A stretch of DNA of 64,000 nt, from contig NZ_JBPZHB010000012.1 in the NCBI RefSeq assembly GCF_051857545.1, positions 1-64,000 of the forward strand, written 5' to 3'. The translations under genes were made by a program, and so were the position numbers. This document shows positions 1 through 8,264 of this stretch, piece by piece. Position 1 is the first letter of the stretch. Each line of letters begins with the position of its first letter. The notes under the pieces are model-generated. The model was not told the origin of the DNA. It did not search any database and saw only the letters and a list, made by a program, of their open reading frames with translations. Origin of the DNA: Larkinella sp051857545 (GTDB lineage Bacteria; Bacteroidota; Bacteroidia; Cytophagales; Spirosomataceae).

Positions 1-123
1 CCAATTGTAAAAAGTAGCCTCACTGATCCCCATCTTGCGGCATACCTCAGCGACAACAGTTCCTGTTTCAGCTTGGCGAAGCGCAAATACGATTTGTGCT
101 TCAGTAAATTTGGTCTTCTTCAT
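1..123 (-). CDS. IS3-family transposase OrfA, N-terminal part
   Basis: The 41 visible residues (start MKKTKFTEAQIVFAL, end ISEATFYNW) are the helix-turn-helix start of an IS3 OrfA protein, which binds the element ends. They match the OrfA start at 15369 almost residue for residue. ATG at 123 is chosen because the same ATG opens the other copy. The frame is intact to the window edge, so unlike the copy at 15369 this one shows no damage in the visible part. The gene continues outside the window. Confidence 0.85.
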   Translation of the reverse strand, partial: MKKTKFTEAQIVFALRQAETGTVVAEVCRKMGISEATFYNW

Positions 124-205
124 GACGATTATTTGGTTGTTAAAATACCGAAAAATCGCCCGAACTCTCTACTTTATAACGGTCCAGTTTTTAGGGAGGA
201 GGTCA
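1..205 (-). mobile_element. IS3-family element, left end only (cut by window edge)
   Basis: The outer end at 205 reads inward as TGACCTCCTCCCTAAAAACT, which aligns with both ends of the complete IS3 element at 15287-16578 (TGACGTCCCCCC... and TGAGGTCCTCCC...). The start codon of its first transposase gene lies 82 bp inside the end in both elements, and the leader between is also similar. The rest of the element and its other end lie outside the window, so its target duplication cannot be checked. The next bases outward belong to a gene whose reading frame stops at the element border, so the insertion broke a gene. Confidence 0.85.
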
Positions 206-262
206 ACGCGGGCAGCAGCCCAAAATAACGGCTGCAACTAAGTTCTTCATCATTCTTTTCAT
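206..262 (-). pseudogene. 5' stump of a CsgG-like gene cut by IS3
   Basis: From ATG at 262 the minus strand reads MKRMMKNLVAAVILG followed by four codons, then enters the end of the IS3 element at 205. The start closely resembles the CsgG-like protein encoded at 1953-2513 (MKRMMNNLIAVVSLG), and the DNA just upstream of both starts is also alike. This is therefore the signal-peptide end of a paralogue interrupted by the insertion. The remainder would lie beyond the other end of the element, outside the window. Confidence 0.65.
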
Positions 263-298
263 TTTGTAAGTAGTGAGTGGTTTTGACGTATTCAACAG

Positions 299-967
299 TT
301 ATGAATCAAATTTATTTTCATCCCATTCTTTTCCCGGTGGAAATAGTTCTGCTTTGCGCTTTCGCATTTCAATTGCGACTAAATCACGGTTACCGCCTTG
401 CTGTTCCAGCTTTGAAATAATGTTTAGATAACTTTTCTCGTCTCTGTTCTGGCTCAATTTAAAAACATTCTCTATCCGATCGGCTTTGATCTCAAAACCG
501 GCAATTGCGGGCATCATCTTTTTTAAAAATCCGTCTGGAAGGTTATCATAAATGGTCGGAGATTTACTATTTTCCCCTTCAAATTTCAATGTCATTTTTT
601 TCATTAATCGAATCAAATCGACGTCCGGCATAAATTTTATTTGACCATGAATGTGTACACTCATATAATTCCAGGTTGAACCAATGTGTGGATTGCTGTA
701 CCAGGAAGCACTTACATACGCATTAGGGCCTGTAAATACAATGAGTGCATTGGGATTTTCAACGAAAGCTTTATAGTGATCTGTGTTGCGCATGATGTGT
801 CCCTGCAAAAACAATTCACCTTGTCTTTCTTCAATTATTAGTGGAATTTGGGTAGCTACTTGAGTGCCTGATAAATGACTTCCGGTTAAAAAAGCAAATG
901 GATATTCTTCCATAAAATCCAATACCGTCTGTCGATCCTTTTCTTTGAAATAAGAGAAGTTATACAT
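299..967 (-). CDS. PaiB-family FMN-binding regulator-like protein
   Basis: The protein shows the PaiB/FMN-binding split-barrel pattern: start MYNFSYFKEKD, then PFAFLTG, QIPL, GHIMRNT, ALIVFTGPNAYVSASWY and NYMSVHIHG. This family is related to pyridoxamine-phosphate oxidases; Bacillus PaiB is a regulator paired with the acetyltransferase PaiA. Met at 967 matches the usual family start and gives about 222 residues. A longer start at 1021 would overlap the stop codon of the upstream GNAT gene (ATGAATAA), which suggests translational coupling and cannot be excluded. The GNAT gene lies directly upstream on the same strand, a paiAB-like arrangement. DNA binding is not shown by the sequence. Confidence 0.82.
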   Translation of the reverse strand: MYNFSYFKEKDRQTVLDFMEEYPFAFLTGSHLSGTQVATQIPLIIEERQGELFLQGHIMRNTDHYKAFVENPNALIVFTGPNAYVSASWYSNPHIGSTWNYMSVHIHGQIKFMPDVDLIRLMKKMTLKFEGENSKSPTIYDNLPDGFLKKMMPAIAGFEIKADRIENVFKLSQNRDEKSYLNIISKLEQQGGNRDLVAIEMRKRKAELFPPGKEWDENKFDS

Positions 968-1013
968 GTTAGTTTGTGTTTGGTTTGATACCCATTCGCT
1001 GAATCTGTCTGCG

Positions 1014-1463
1014 TTATTCATTCAATGGGTACGTAAATTGAATGACTTGCATGGGAAAACCGCCTGTTGCCCGGTAAAAGTGAATGGCCTGACTGTCTTC
1101 CTGGTCAGCCTGAACAAACAGCTCCTCTACCCCCAGACGGCGGCAGTATTGCATCAATTGCGTTAGCAATGCCGTCCCAATACCCTGTCCCTGATGGGTT
1201 GTACCAACCGCAATATCATACAGGTAAACCACTGGTTTTTCCGTATGGTATTGCGGTAAGACGTAGGCCGTCAGGCCACCCACAACCTGATTGGCAAACC
1301 GGGCGACGAAAACGACAAAATCAGGCCTAGCTAACAGGCGTTGAAGGTGTTCGGGCCGGGACTTCGTTACGAGGTCGGTTTCTAAAACGTCCCGGAACAG
1401 GTGGATCAGTTCAGTAAACTGATCTACCTCACCAGGCATCAATCGTCTGACTTCGACATTCAT
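1014..1463 (-). CDS. GNAT acetyltransferase, AAC(3)-I-like
   Basis: A 149-residue GNAT protein. Motif A is YDIAVGTTHQGQGIGTALL at residues 82-100, with the acetyl-CoA phosphate loop QGQGIG at 91-96. VVGGLTAYVLP near residue 60, ELFVQAD near 114 and ATGG near 132 resemble the AAC(3)-I aminoglycoside acetyltransferase group more than general GNATs. The resemblance is by eye, and family members often do not confer resistance, so the substrate is open. The gene is cotranscribed with the PaiB-like gene: its stop overlaps the longer possible start of that gene. The pairing resembles paiAB, where PaiA acetylates polyamines. Confidence 0.8.
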   Translation of the reverse strand: MNVEVRRLMPGEVDQFTELIHLFRDVLETDLVTKSRPEHLQRLLARPDFVVFVARFANQVVGGLTAYVLPQYHTEKPVVYLYDIAVGTTHQGQGIGTALLTQLMQYCRRLGVEELFVQADQEDSQAIHFYRATGGFPMQVIQFTYPLNE

Positions 1464-1523
1464 TGGAATTGCGCATTAGGGTTATAGCTTCTGCTCAGAT
1501 CGGCAAGAAAAATGGGCGGGCGG

Positions 1524-1940
1524 TCAGGCCATGATGGTGGCATTAATCATGGTCTCCGACAGCAGCGTGTAGCAAGCCTGCCAGGCTGCCTGCACCTCCG
1601 GTGTCCAGGCTTCGCCCAAGCCTTGTTCCAGCGTCCAGAGCAGGGCCTGGCCCACCAGAACGTAATGATGTTCCTGAACGCCGTAGTGTACGTGTCGGCG
1701 GGCGAGGGCTTCCACATCAGGCACCACGCTGTCGAGCCGGTCGAGCCGGGTAACAACGTAGGTGAGCGTAGCCAGCAGCTTCTTCGACTGGTCGGGTATT
1801 GACGTACGGCTGAACAAAGGGCGAACCTCCGGTGCGATGGCAAATAACCGGTCGTAGAAGAGTTTCCCTACTGCCTCAGCGGGCAGAACAGCTACTGGTT
1901 GGTAGGACTCTTTGACGAGTTGAATTTGATGAAACGTCAT
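1524..1940 (-). CDS. single-domain globin
   Basis: 138 residues with the globin fold of bacterial haemoglobins and flavohaemoglobins, but no reductase domain. Tyr29 in KLFYDRLF corresponds to the ligand-binding Tyr B10. The proximal haem ligand is most likely His83 in ARRHVHYGV, at the position of the KHxS motif of Hmp. VQEHHYVLVGQALLWTL and a C-terminal helix with W109 follow as in Vitreoscilla haemoglobin. Such proteins bind oxygen or NO; a separate reductase would be needed for NO dioxygenase turnover and none is adjacent. The gene lies 12 bp downstream of the CsgG-like gene stop, on the same strand. Confidence 0.9.
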   Translation of the reverse strand: MTFHQIQLVKESYQPVAVLPAEAVGKLFYDRLFAIAPEVRPLFSRTSIPDQSKKLLATLTYVVTRLDRLDSVVPDVEALARRHVHYGVQEHHYVLVGQALLWTLEQGLGEAWTPEVQAAWQACYTLLSETMINATIMA

Positions 1941-1952
1941 GGTTACTGTTGT

Positions 1953-2513
1953 TTAGAGTGCTTCTGCCGCAAGCGTATCTGCCAGCTTTAACGTAATCGG
2001 TAACAGTACTTTAGCCTTCATTTCAGCATCACCACCGCTGTACATGACAGCGGTGCTCTGGTGCGACAACTCGTCGGCGTGTTTGACCTTTCCGGTAGCC
2101 ACCTCAACGAGCCGGGTTTTGAGCGTGGCGGAGCCTTTCGAGTCATATTCGTCAACCGTTCCCGTCAGCACGTAACTTACCCGGAGTTGCTTACCGACCC
2201 GCACCGCAGCGGCCGTCGAAGCTCCATTCACCGCCGTCAGGTCGGCCTGCGACGCTTCCCGCGTGTGCCGGACGTCCACAACGTGAATCCGGTTGGTTTT
2301 CATCAGTCTGAACGCAATGCTGGCCTGAAGCTGCCGCCTGGCTTCTGGCGACATCACCGCTACGTTTGGGCCGGGCGTAAATTCAACCACGGCTACCTGC
2401 GCCTTGCCTGTTCGTTTCGCCAACTCTTCCGGTGGAGTCTGAGCGAGTGCAACACCTGTCAGGGTAACCCCTAAAGAAACTACTGCAATCAAGTTATTCA
2501 TCATTCGTTTCAT
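1953..2513 (-). CDS. CsgG-like secreted protein
   Basis: The preferred start is MKRMMNNLIAVVSLG at 2513, giving a signal peptide ending near VALAQ. An upstream in-frame Met at 2549 would place 12 polar residues before it and is less likely. The mature part has the CsgG/LpoB-type pattern: VAVVEFTPGPN, a helix with RRQLQASIAFRLMKTNRIHVVDV, then VGKQLRVSYVLTGTVDEY and a strand ending in a C-terminal helix. In this superfamily the domain assembles rings or partners of envelope machines, but no lipobox or pore segment is seen here. A second gene starting in the same way was cut by IS3 at 206-262, so the genome carried at least two paralogues close together. Confidence 0.65.
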   Translation of the reverse strand: MKRMMNNLIAVVSLGVTLTGVALAQTPPEELAKRTGKAQVAVVEFTPGPNVAVMSPEARRQLQASIAFRLMKTNRIHVVDVRHTREASQADLTAVNGASTAAAVRVGKQLRVSYVLTGTVDEYDSKGSATLKTRLVEVATGKVKHADELSHQSTAVMYSGGDAEMKAKVLLPITLKLADTLAAEAL

Positions 2514-2568
2514 GTCGTAAATAGTGTTTGATTTTGGAACTATATTCAATCAAAATCTGCCAAAATGC

Positions 2569-4368
2569 TTACTTCTTCAATACTTTGGTTGTAAGCGTCT
2601 GTTTTCCGTCGTTGACCTGCACCACATAGAGCCCGGCCGGAACCGACGTTCCGTTCTGGTCCGTGCCGTTCCATCGAACCCCGTTTTGGCCCGATGCTGC
2701 GTTGTTTGTGGGTAATGTAGCTATGGATACACCCGCCGTGTTGAAGATGCGCACCGATACGGGACCTCCCTCCGCAAACGGGTACTTGATTTCGGTCTGC
2801 TCCTTGAAGGGATTGGGATAAACCTGCACCCGGCGATCTTCCGCCGACTCCCGGTCGGACGACGGCCCTTCTTCCAGCCAGTGCGCCCGAATGGTCGACC
2901 CAGCGGCTTTTCGACTTCCGGCATTGGAAGAACCAATTTCCACTTTTCCGACGGGGGCCAGCAGTGTCATGGGCCGGGTGAACGTAACTGCGCCCGAATA
3001 AGTACCCTTGGCGGTATACACCGTATAATCGTTAGGCGCGTGCTGAGCCGCCTGCTGCACGGTGAGGTAGGGCTTATGAACTTGGCCGTTAGGCTGGTCA
3101 CTTGCTCCGTCCACGTCAAGGTAAGCCGATCTTTCGGTGTAGAATCTACCTACTTCCTCCCGAAACCCATTGTCCCGGAAGCCCAGGCCGTACCCTGGCA
3201 TGTCGACTCCCTCAAGAATGAAACGTTCTTGATAGTGAACGCCGATGGCCACGTTCGACTCTTTGAAAGTGATGGGTGCACCCGTGGAGTTTTGCAGTTC
3301 AAGGGGAGTATTGTAGACCACAAATCGGTCACGGTCAGGGGTAAGACCAGAGATGAACTCATTCTGTCTCAACAGCGATGTTTCCAATAACTGTAAGGTC
3401 CGGGTGGTGAGATCGTCTTGGCCTGCCAGGCCACCAGAATAAGCACCGTAGTGAAAAATATCTACTGGTATGCCCCCATCCCCTTTAGAGTCGATGGTAA
3501 AATTACCGGGGTTAAGGGCAATGCGAAAGTATTCCTGCTGACGTTCGCCGGGCCGCAGGCCGGTGATGCTATTGGGCAGCGGTTCTATCACCCACCAGCC
3601 ATAATCGCCCAGATTATAGCCATGAAACCCTTTGGGTTCTTCTTTAAAATTAAATCTGCCCTCCCGGCTCGGCTTTGGAGCGCGTGTGGGGTATTGATCC
3701 TGGGGTGATGAATGCACGGCTGTACCGCCAACTGAGGGTGGCACGTTGAACTCGATGATATTGTCATCGTCAAAGGGCATGCCGTTGATGAAAGCTCTCG
3801 ATGACGTCACAATCGCCCCGTTGGGCGCAATCCAGCCCGTACTGTACCACGTACTGCCGTCAGTGAATCGGCCTACGGCTCTGGCATACGGATACGTATC
3901 AGTGATGTTGCCGGATGTTGAAGCCGCTGTTCGGGCCGAAGCACCCAGGTCGCCGGTCGCCTTCCGGGCGTTTCGCGCCTGCCCCGCCTGTGGGTCGGTC
4001 ACTTTGATTTCAGAAATATGTACCGAATTACGCTCACCGGCAGCGGCAAACAGCGAGACGGTCACCGATTGGCCGTTAAAATACGCCGAGCTGTAGCGCC
4101 AGTTTTCGAGGTCCGGCTTCCGGAGTTCCTGCCGGGCGCCATCGGTGCCTTCCAGCACCAGATAACTGTTTTCGCCTAGTTTTGTTCCCGCAAAATACAG
4201 CCGCAGAAACGTCGTGTTGGGCTGCGTCACCTGCGTCAGGAACCGGAGTTGACCGTGGCCCGACGTCTCGGCCTGATACCCGAACGAATAGGGTACTTTT
4301 TTCTGAGCTACCGCCGACACGCTAAACAGGCAGATCAGACCGAGGAGTAAGCAATTGATGGTTTTCAT
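2569..4368 (-). CDS. secreted trypsin-like-fold protein with T9SS sorting domain
   Basis: About 599 residues from MKTINCLLLG, the only Met followed by a clean signal peptide; the open frame extends 69 codons further upstream but that part is antisense-like. After an N-terminal beta domain (about 30-130) comes a region resembling trypsin-fold proteins (STGWIAPNGAIVTSSRAF, near 190-210). At the usual TAAHC position it reads TSSRAF, so the catalytic His is missing and the enzyme is probably inactive. A beta-rich stretch follows. The last about 85 residues, VQVYPNPF through TTKVLKK, are a typical type A T9SS sorting domain that directs export across the outer membrane. The gene starts 23 bp after the preceding gene's stop, so the two form an operon. 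Confidence 0.75.
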   Translation of the reverse strand: MKTINCLLLGLICLFSVSAVAQKKVPYSFGYQAETSGHGQLRFLTQVTQPNTTFLRLYFAGTKLGENSYLVLEGTDGARQELRKPDLENWRYSSAYFNGQSVTVSLFAAAGERNSVHISEIKVTDPQAGQARNARKATGDLGASARTAASTSGNITDTYPYARAVGRFTDGSTWYSTGWIAPNGAIVTSSRAFINGMPFDDDNIIEFNVPPSVGGTAVHSSPQDQYPTRAPKPSREGRFNFKEEPKGFHGYNLGDYGWWVIEPLPNSITGLRPGERQQEYFRIALNPGNFTIDSKGDGGIPVDIFHYGAYSGGLAGQDDLTTRTLQLLETSLLRQNEFISGLTPDRDRFVVYNTPLELQNSTGAPITFKESNVAIGVHYQERFILEGVDMPGYGLGFRDNGFREEVGRFYTERSAYLDVDGASDQPNGQVHKPYLTVQQAAQHAPNDYTVYTAKGTYSGAVTFTRPMTLLAPVGKVEIGSSNAGSRKAAGSTIRAHWLEEGPSSDRESAEDRRVQVYPNPFKEQTEIKYPFAEGGPVSVRIFNTAGVSIATLPTNNAASGQNGVRWNGTDQNGTSVPAGLYVVQVNDGKQTLTTKVLKK

Positions 4369-4391
4369 TTTGGTTACTGGTTTAGCATATC

Positions 4392-5690
4392 TTACTGAAG
4401 ACTCACCAGGACCAGCACCAAACCCGTACCCGTTTCCAGCGAGGTCATGGCTTTGCCGAGGATGGCTCCCTGGGCTTTGCCCGAGTCGGTCGTTTTCATG
4501 GCGTGGCCGGTTGTGGGCGAGGTGGTAAGCAGATCGCCCGGCCGGATGGCCCCGTACTGCGCATCGACCCGGCAATAAACCCGCCCCGTCAGGGCAACGG
4601 GGTGTTGTCCGCTGGCCAACGTTCCGGCCTGCCCCATCAGCATCCCCGGCTGCACGTCGCCCGCTCCGCTCACAATCCCGGCTACAGTTTTGTCGTAGGC
4701 TCGCCGGGCCACCCGCAGTTGCCCCGGTTTTTCCGGGTCGATACTCACCACCGTACCCGGCAGCAGCGTTTCGCCCGCTTCGATGTCGAAGTGTTCGGCC
4801 AGATCGGACCCGCCGGTGATTTCGAGGACTTTGGTCGAGGTGGTGCCGTTAACCTGCAGCGTTTTGGAGGGTGTCGTGAGGCCAATGCCCACGTTTCCGG
4901 CGGGTGTAATGACCATCGTTGCATCGTCGGAACTGGCGGTTTTGGAAAACACCAGCTTACCCCCCCCGGCTCCCCAGCCGTTGTTGGCTACCCCGACCCG
5001 CCATTCGGCCCCGCCGTTGCCCGGGTTGATTAGCTTGAGCTGCATGTCGTTTTCCGAAGCGATGCTAAACCGGGCTTCGTTGTCCGTCGTGCCCACTTTC
5101 ACCTTACCCCCGCCGTTGACCAGATGGACGTTCTGCTCCGAATCGTTGTTGATGTACAGCGGGTCGCTGCTTTCGATCTGGTTGCCGTCCAGCGCCAGCA
5201 TGTGGATGTTGTCGCCCACCTTCGAGTGTAAGCGCAGGGCTCCATCGGCCACATAATTCCCCGATTTGGTAGCGTTTTTGCCATAGATCGTGAACACAAC
5301 CGGGTTTTCGGTGTTGATGCCCAGCCGGGCCATGTCGGGGGCCAGACCAAAGAGCAGGTCGCCGTTGTGCCGGATACGGAAGTGGTTTTCGTTATTGATG
5401 GACCACATATTAGACTCACCGAAAGGGACTTGCCGCTGCAATTCGATACCTGCCGTTTGGCTACCTAGGTTGGCACCACCCACCGAAAGCACCCGTATAA
5501 AATTGTCTTGTGAACTCTGTAGGTGCAGGATACGCTGAGGGGTGGTGGTTCCGAGGCCAACCCGGACGCCTAAGCCGGTGTACAGGTTACCGCCGTTCGT
5601 GTGCCATTGCTGGGCCAGCACTTGATTGGAGTTGAAGAGAAAACCTGCAAGGCAGACTTTTATAAAGAGGTGTGTGAATTTTGTATTCAT
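4392..5690 (-). CDS. secreted tail-fibre-like repeat protein
   Basis: 432 residues with signal peptide MNTKFTHLFIKVCLAGFLF. The body contains the recurring motif VGLGTTTPQRILHLQ / VGIGLTTPSKTLQVNG, common in secreted Bacteroidota proteins that resemble phage tail-fibre shafts. From about residue 300 there is a conserved terminal module (GGSDLAEHFDIEAGE, then GTVVSID, VAGIVSGAG, ALTGRVYCRVDA, IRPGDLLTTS, ILGKAM) seen at the end of many such proteins. It probably forms a trimeric surface fibre; the ligand is unknown. It is first of a two-gene operon with the T9SS protein, which could be its secreted partner. Confidence 0.7.
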   Translation of the reverse strand: MNTKFTHLFIKVCLAGFLFNSNQVLAQQWHTNGGNLYTGLGVRVGLGTTTPQRILHLQSSQDNFIRVLSVGGANLGSQTAGIELQRQVPFGESNMWSINNENHFRIRHNGDLLFGLAPDMARLGINTENPVVFTIYGKNATKSGNYVADGALRLHSKVGDNIHMLALDGNQIESSDPLYINNDSEQNVHLVNGGGKVKVGTTDNEARFSIASENDMQLKLINPGNGGAEWRVGVANNGWGAGGGKLVFSKTASSDDATMVITPAGNVGIGLTTPSKTLQVNGTTSTKVLEITGGSDLAEHFDIEAGETLLPGTVVSIDPEKPGQLRVARRAYDKTVAGIVSGAGDVQPGMLMGQAGTLASGQHPVALTGRVYCRVDAQYGAIRPGDLLTTSPTTGHAMKTTDSGKAQGAILGKAMTSLETGTGLVLVLVSLQ

Positions 5691-5791
5691 GATTGAAAAG
5701 AAATTTTTTGATTGTAAAGAGAGAAAAAGTGGCTAAAGTCTGCCCGTATCCGGATAGTTTTGATGCTGGCAGACTTTAGCTGACCGCTGGC

Positions 5792-6139
5792 TTACTCCGG
5801 CTGGAAGCGGAGCCGTACTGTGTGCAGTTCGGTGGTGTCGCTGCCATAGCCGGTTAAGCTTTTACCGGTCAGTTGCTTCGTTAAACAGTTGTTAATCTGC
5901 TCATTCTGGCTAAACACGTCTATCTGACAAAGCTCGTTTTTGGCATTGACCCGGAATTGAATCACCAGAACACCCCCTTTGTGGGTCGACCTGAGCACGT
6001 CAGGGTACGTAATGTATTTTGCTAATTGCTGCTCCAGCGTAACTTTCGGAGCGTTGGTTTTGCGGTTTTTGGTCGGTGTGGCGTAGGCTTGCGTCGTCAG
6101 GAAGCCTACGAGTGTAAGAAGGAAAAAAGACTTTTTCAT
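5792..6139 (-). CDS. small secreted protein, TonB-C-like
   Basis: 115 residues from MKKSFFLLTLVGFLTTQAYA, a clear signal peptide (six codons precede it in the longest frame). The mature part EQQLAKYITYPDVLRSTHKGGVLVIQFRVNAKNELCQIDVFS matches the general pattern of the TonB C-terminal fold (YPxxxR...GxVxVxFxVxxxGxL). It lacks the membrane anchor and proline-rich spacer of TonB, so it is a free periplasmic domain. Two cysteines (near 82 and 94) could pair. Function unknown. Confidence 0.6.
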   Translation of the reverse strand: MKKSFFLLTLVGFLTTQAYATPTKNRKTNAPKVTLEQQLAKYITYPDVLRSTHKGGVLVIQFRVNAKNELCQIDVFSQNEQINNCLTKQLTGKSLTGYGSDTTELHTVRLRFQPE

Positions 6140-6270
6140 GGCTTTGTTTGTGTTCACGATTTGACTGTTTATTGGTTAAAATCAAAGACTACAGAACATG
6201 GTCTCCCTAACCCGGAGCCATATACATTGCTTCGGGTAAACATAGACAGCTTCTACCTTTTGGGAATCGG

Positions 6271-6999
6271 CTAGACCGCAGTCGTTACCGTTGAGGGAAC
6301 GGCCAGATAAACTTCGATGATCCGGGGCGTCATGGATACGATGCGGATAGCGCCGTAGAGGTTCTGATTCTTCAGCTTAAAGAAGAAAAGATCACCCTGC
6401 TGGTAGACTGGAGGCTCCTGACTGTTATCCACATAATAGCTTTCGAACAATTGCGGCCGCTCTGTCGCTGCCTCCTTGAGGGTTTTGGCCGGATTATAAA
6501 AATAGCTTTGGTTGAACCAGACAACTTCCATCTGATTGCCAGACCCGAACGAGTGCGTCAGTTCGCTCCACAGCGTTCTGGACATTTCCAGTTTGGCATT
6601 GTGATACAGATTGAAATGGGTCTTGTACGTGGTGGAAGCCGGTCGGCCGTTCAGGTAATCGAAACTGTTGAGTGCCCCGTTCGACAGCGTAAACACCGTC
6701 GGAATCTGGTTGGGGTCGGTACCGGCCGGGTATTCCGGCCATTCAATCCGCCAGGTGAGCGTTTTGAGGTGATCATACCTACTATCTGTCGGGATAAAGG
6801 TCTGTTTGGTAATCGTCGGCGAGGGCAGCGATTGTCCGCCCGGATTGGGAGCGTACCCGCCATCATTCGTCGGAGGATGATTCGGAACGAAGCCGTCGGT
6901 TCGTGCCGTCAGACTCTGGCGCTCAATGGCGCTTTCTTCGCAGCCGCAAACGGCTATCAGGAGCAGTGCGAGGGCGGTTACTACTTTTACGTGTTGCAT
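6271..6999 (-). CDS. lipoprotein of unknown function, paralogue A
   Basis: 242 residues. The start MQHVKVVTALALLLIAVCGC has a lipobox, so the mature protein begins at a Cys and is lipid-anchored. A Pro/Gly/Asn-rich linker (residues 35-60) precedes a globular part with conserved blocks TWRIEWPEYPAGTDPN, FTLSNGALNSFDYLN and IRIVSMTPRIIEVYLAVP. No known domain recognised. It is about 60 percent identical by eye to the next gene upstream (7090-7833), so the two are tandem duplicates. Confidence 0.75.
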   Translation of the reverse strand: MQHVKVVTALALLLIAVCGCEESAIERQSLTARTDGFVPNHPPTNDGGYAPNPGGQSLPSPTITKQTFIPTDSRYDHLKTLTWRIEWPEYPAGTDPNQIPTVFTLSNGALNSFDYLNGRPASTTYKTHFNLYHNAKLEMSRTLWSELTHSFGSGNQMEVVWFNQSYFYNPAKTLKEAATERPQLFESYYVDNSQEPPVYQQGDLFFFKLKNQNLYGAIRIVSMTPRIIEVYLAVPSTVTTAV

Positions 7000-7089
7000 A
7001 CGAGTTGGTGTGGAAAAAAGAAGAGTTAGATTGTCTGCTGCTTAGAAGTGATTCGACGAATTCCTGGTGGCAACAAAGGCTTGGCCGAA

Positions 7090-7833
7090 TCAATTGTTGG
7101 GTACGGCCAGGTACACCTCGATGATGCGGGGTGTCATGGAGACGATGCGAATACCGCCGTAGCGGTTCGGGATCATCGGTGAAAAGTTCATTACCTTAAA
7201 AAGGAATATATCACCTTGCTGATAGACTGGAGGCTCCTGGCTGTTATCCACCCAGTTGTTTTCGAAAAGGGCTGGCCGCTCTTTTACCCAGTGTTCGAGG
7301 CTCTTTACGGAAATATTAATCTTGTTGAACCAGGTGATTTCCATCTGATTGCCACCGTTAAACGAGTAGATCAGTTCGTCCCACAGCGTACTGGACATTT
7401 CCAGTTGAGCGTTGTGGTACAGGTTGAAATGGGTCTTGTACGTGTTGGAGGCCGATTGGGCGTTCAGGTAATCGAAACTGTTGAGTGCGCCGTTGGATAG
7501 CGTAAAGACCGTTGGAATCTTGTTCGGATCCGTCCCGGCCGGGTATTCCGGCCACTCAATCCGCCAGGTGTGGCACTTGGTGTGAGCCCACAGATCATAG
7601 TCTGGAATAAACGTTTTCCTGGTAATGGTTGGGTACGGCAGCGATTGCCCGCCCGGACTGGTCCCTTCTGGCAAAGGATTACCTTCTGGAGAGGGATTGC
7701 CTTCTGGAAAGGAATTAACGACGACTCCATCGGCTCGTGCCGCCAGCTCGTGCCGCTCAATAGCGCTTTCTTCGCAGCCGCAAAGTGTCACCAGACACAA
7801 TGCGAAGACGGATACTGTGTTTGCTTTTTGCAT
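7090..7833 (-). CDS. lipoprotein of unknown function, paralogue B
   Basis: 247 residues with lipobox VTLCGC and the same CEESAIER mature start as its neighbour. The linker differs: it carries a short repeat PEGNPSPEGNPLPEG. The globular part shares TWRIEWPEYPAGTDPN, LSNGALNSFDYLN, YKTHFNLYHNA and IRIVSMTPRIIEVYL with the gene at 6271. Even the DNA upstream of both starts is similar (gttggtgtggaaaaaagaa), so the duplication included the leader. Function unknown. Confidence 0.75.
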   Translation of the reverse strand: MQKANTVSVFALCLVTLCGCEESAIERHELAARADGVVVNSFPEGNPSPEGNPLPEGTSPGGQSLPYPTITRKTFIPDYDLWAHTKCHTWRIEWPEYPAGTDPNKIPTVFTLSNGALNSFDYLNAQSASNTYKTHFNLYHNAQLEMSSTLWDELIYSFNGGNQMEITWFNKINISVKSLEHWVKERPALFENNWVDNSQEPPVYQQGDIFLFKVMNFSPMIPNRYGGIRIVSMTPRIIEVYLAVPNN

Positions 7834-8264
7834 TTTAGTTGGTGTGGAAAAAAGAATTGGATTGCCTACTGCTTACAGGTGATTCGGCCGATACCTTGCG
7901 GCATTAAAGTGGTAGAGAAAAGTAACGGGAACTAACTCGGATTTTCCAGAAACTAGCATTATGCCAGTATGGACTGGTCTGTATACTGTACAATAGTCCG
8001 CCATCTTCTGATAAAGATTATGGGATTGGTGTATCCTTCTTTTCCAAGCCCAAGTTTATTGTTTACTGGTAATCAGGACCGGGGTGGTTAGTTCGTGATT
8101 ACCCGGTTGATGAAGCAAAGGTAGTGGACCGGGCAGGTGCCGAAAAAGAGCCGCTTGATGGATGCGGCTTCCGGCTTGACGAATCAGGTCGCAGACTTGG
8201 CCGATAGGCAAACAGGCCACCCACTATGGATGGCCTGTTCTGGGCACACGAAGCAAGGCGCGGT
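7834..8264 (-). other. gap upstream of the lipoprotein pair
   Basis: No coding region is seen. A TACCTTTG box (minus strand, 8116-8123) fits the Bacteroidota TAnnTTTG promoter element and could drive the lipoprotein genes from a leader of about 280 nt. The hairpin at 8211-8239 belongs to the end of the regulator gene upstream. Confidence 0.4.
8211..8239 (-). terminator. hairpin after the LytTR regulator
   Basis: Arms AACAGGCCA (8211-8219) and TGGCCTGTT (8231-8239) form a perfect 9-bp stem with an 11-nt loop, 26 bp beyond the stop codon at 8265. There is no strong T run after it, so a termination role is inferred from position and stem strength. Confidence 0.55.

Noticed and set aside
4369..4575. 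69-codon upstream extension of the T9SS protein gene
   Set aside because: It overlaps the end of the preceding gene and precedes a perfect signal peptide; composition is Arg/Pro/Gly-rich as in shadow frames.
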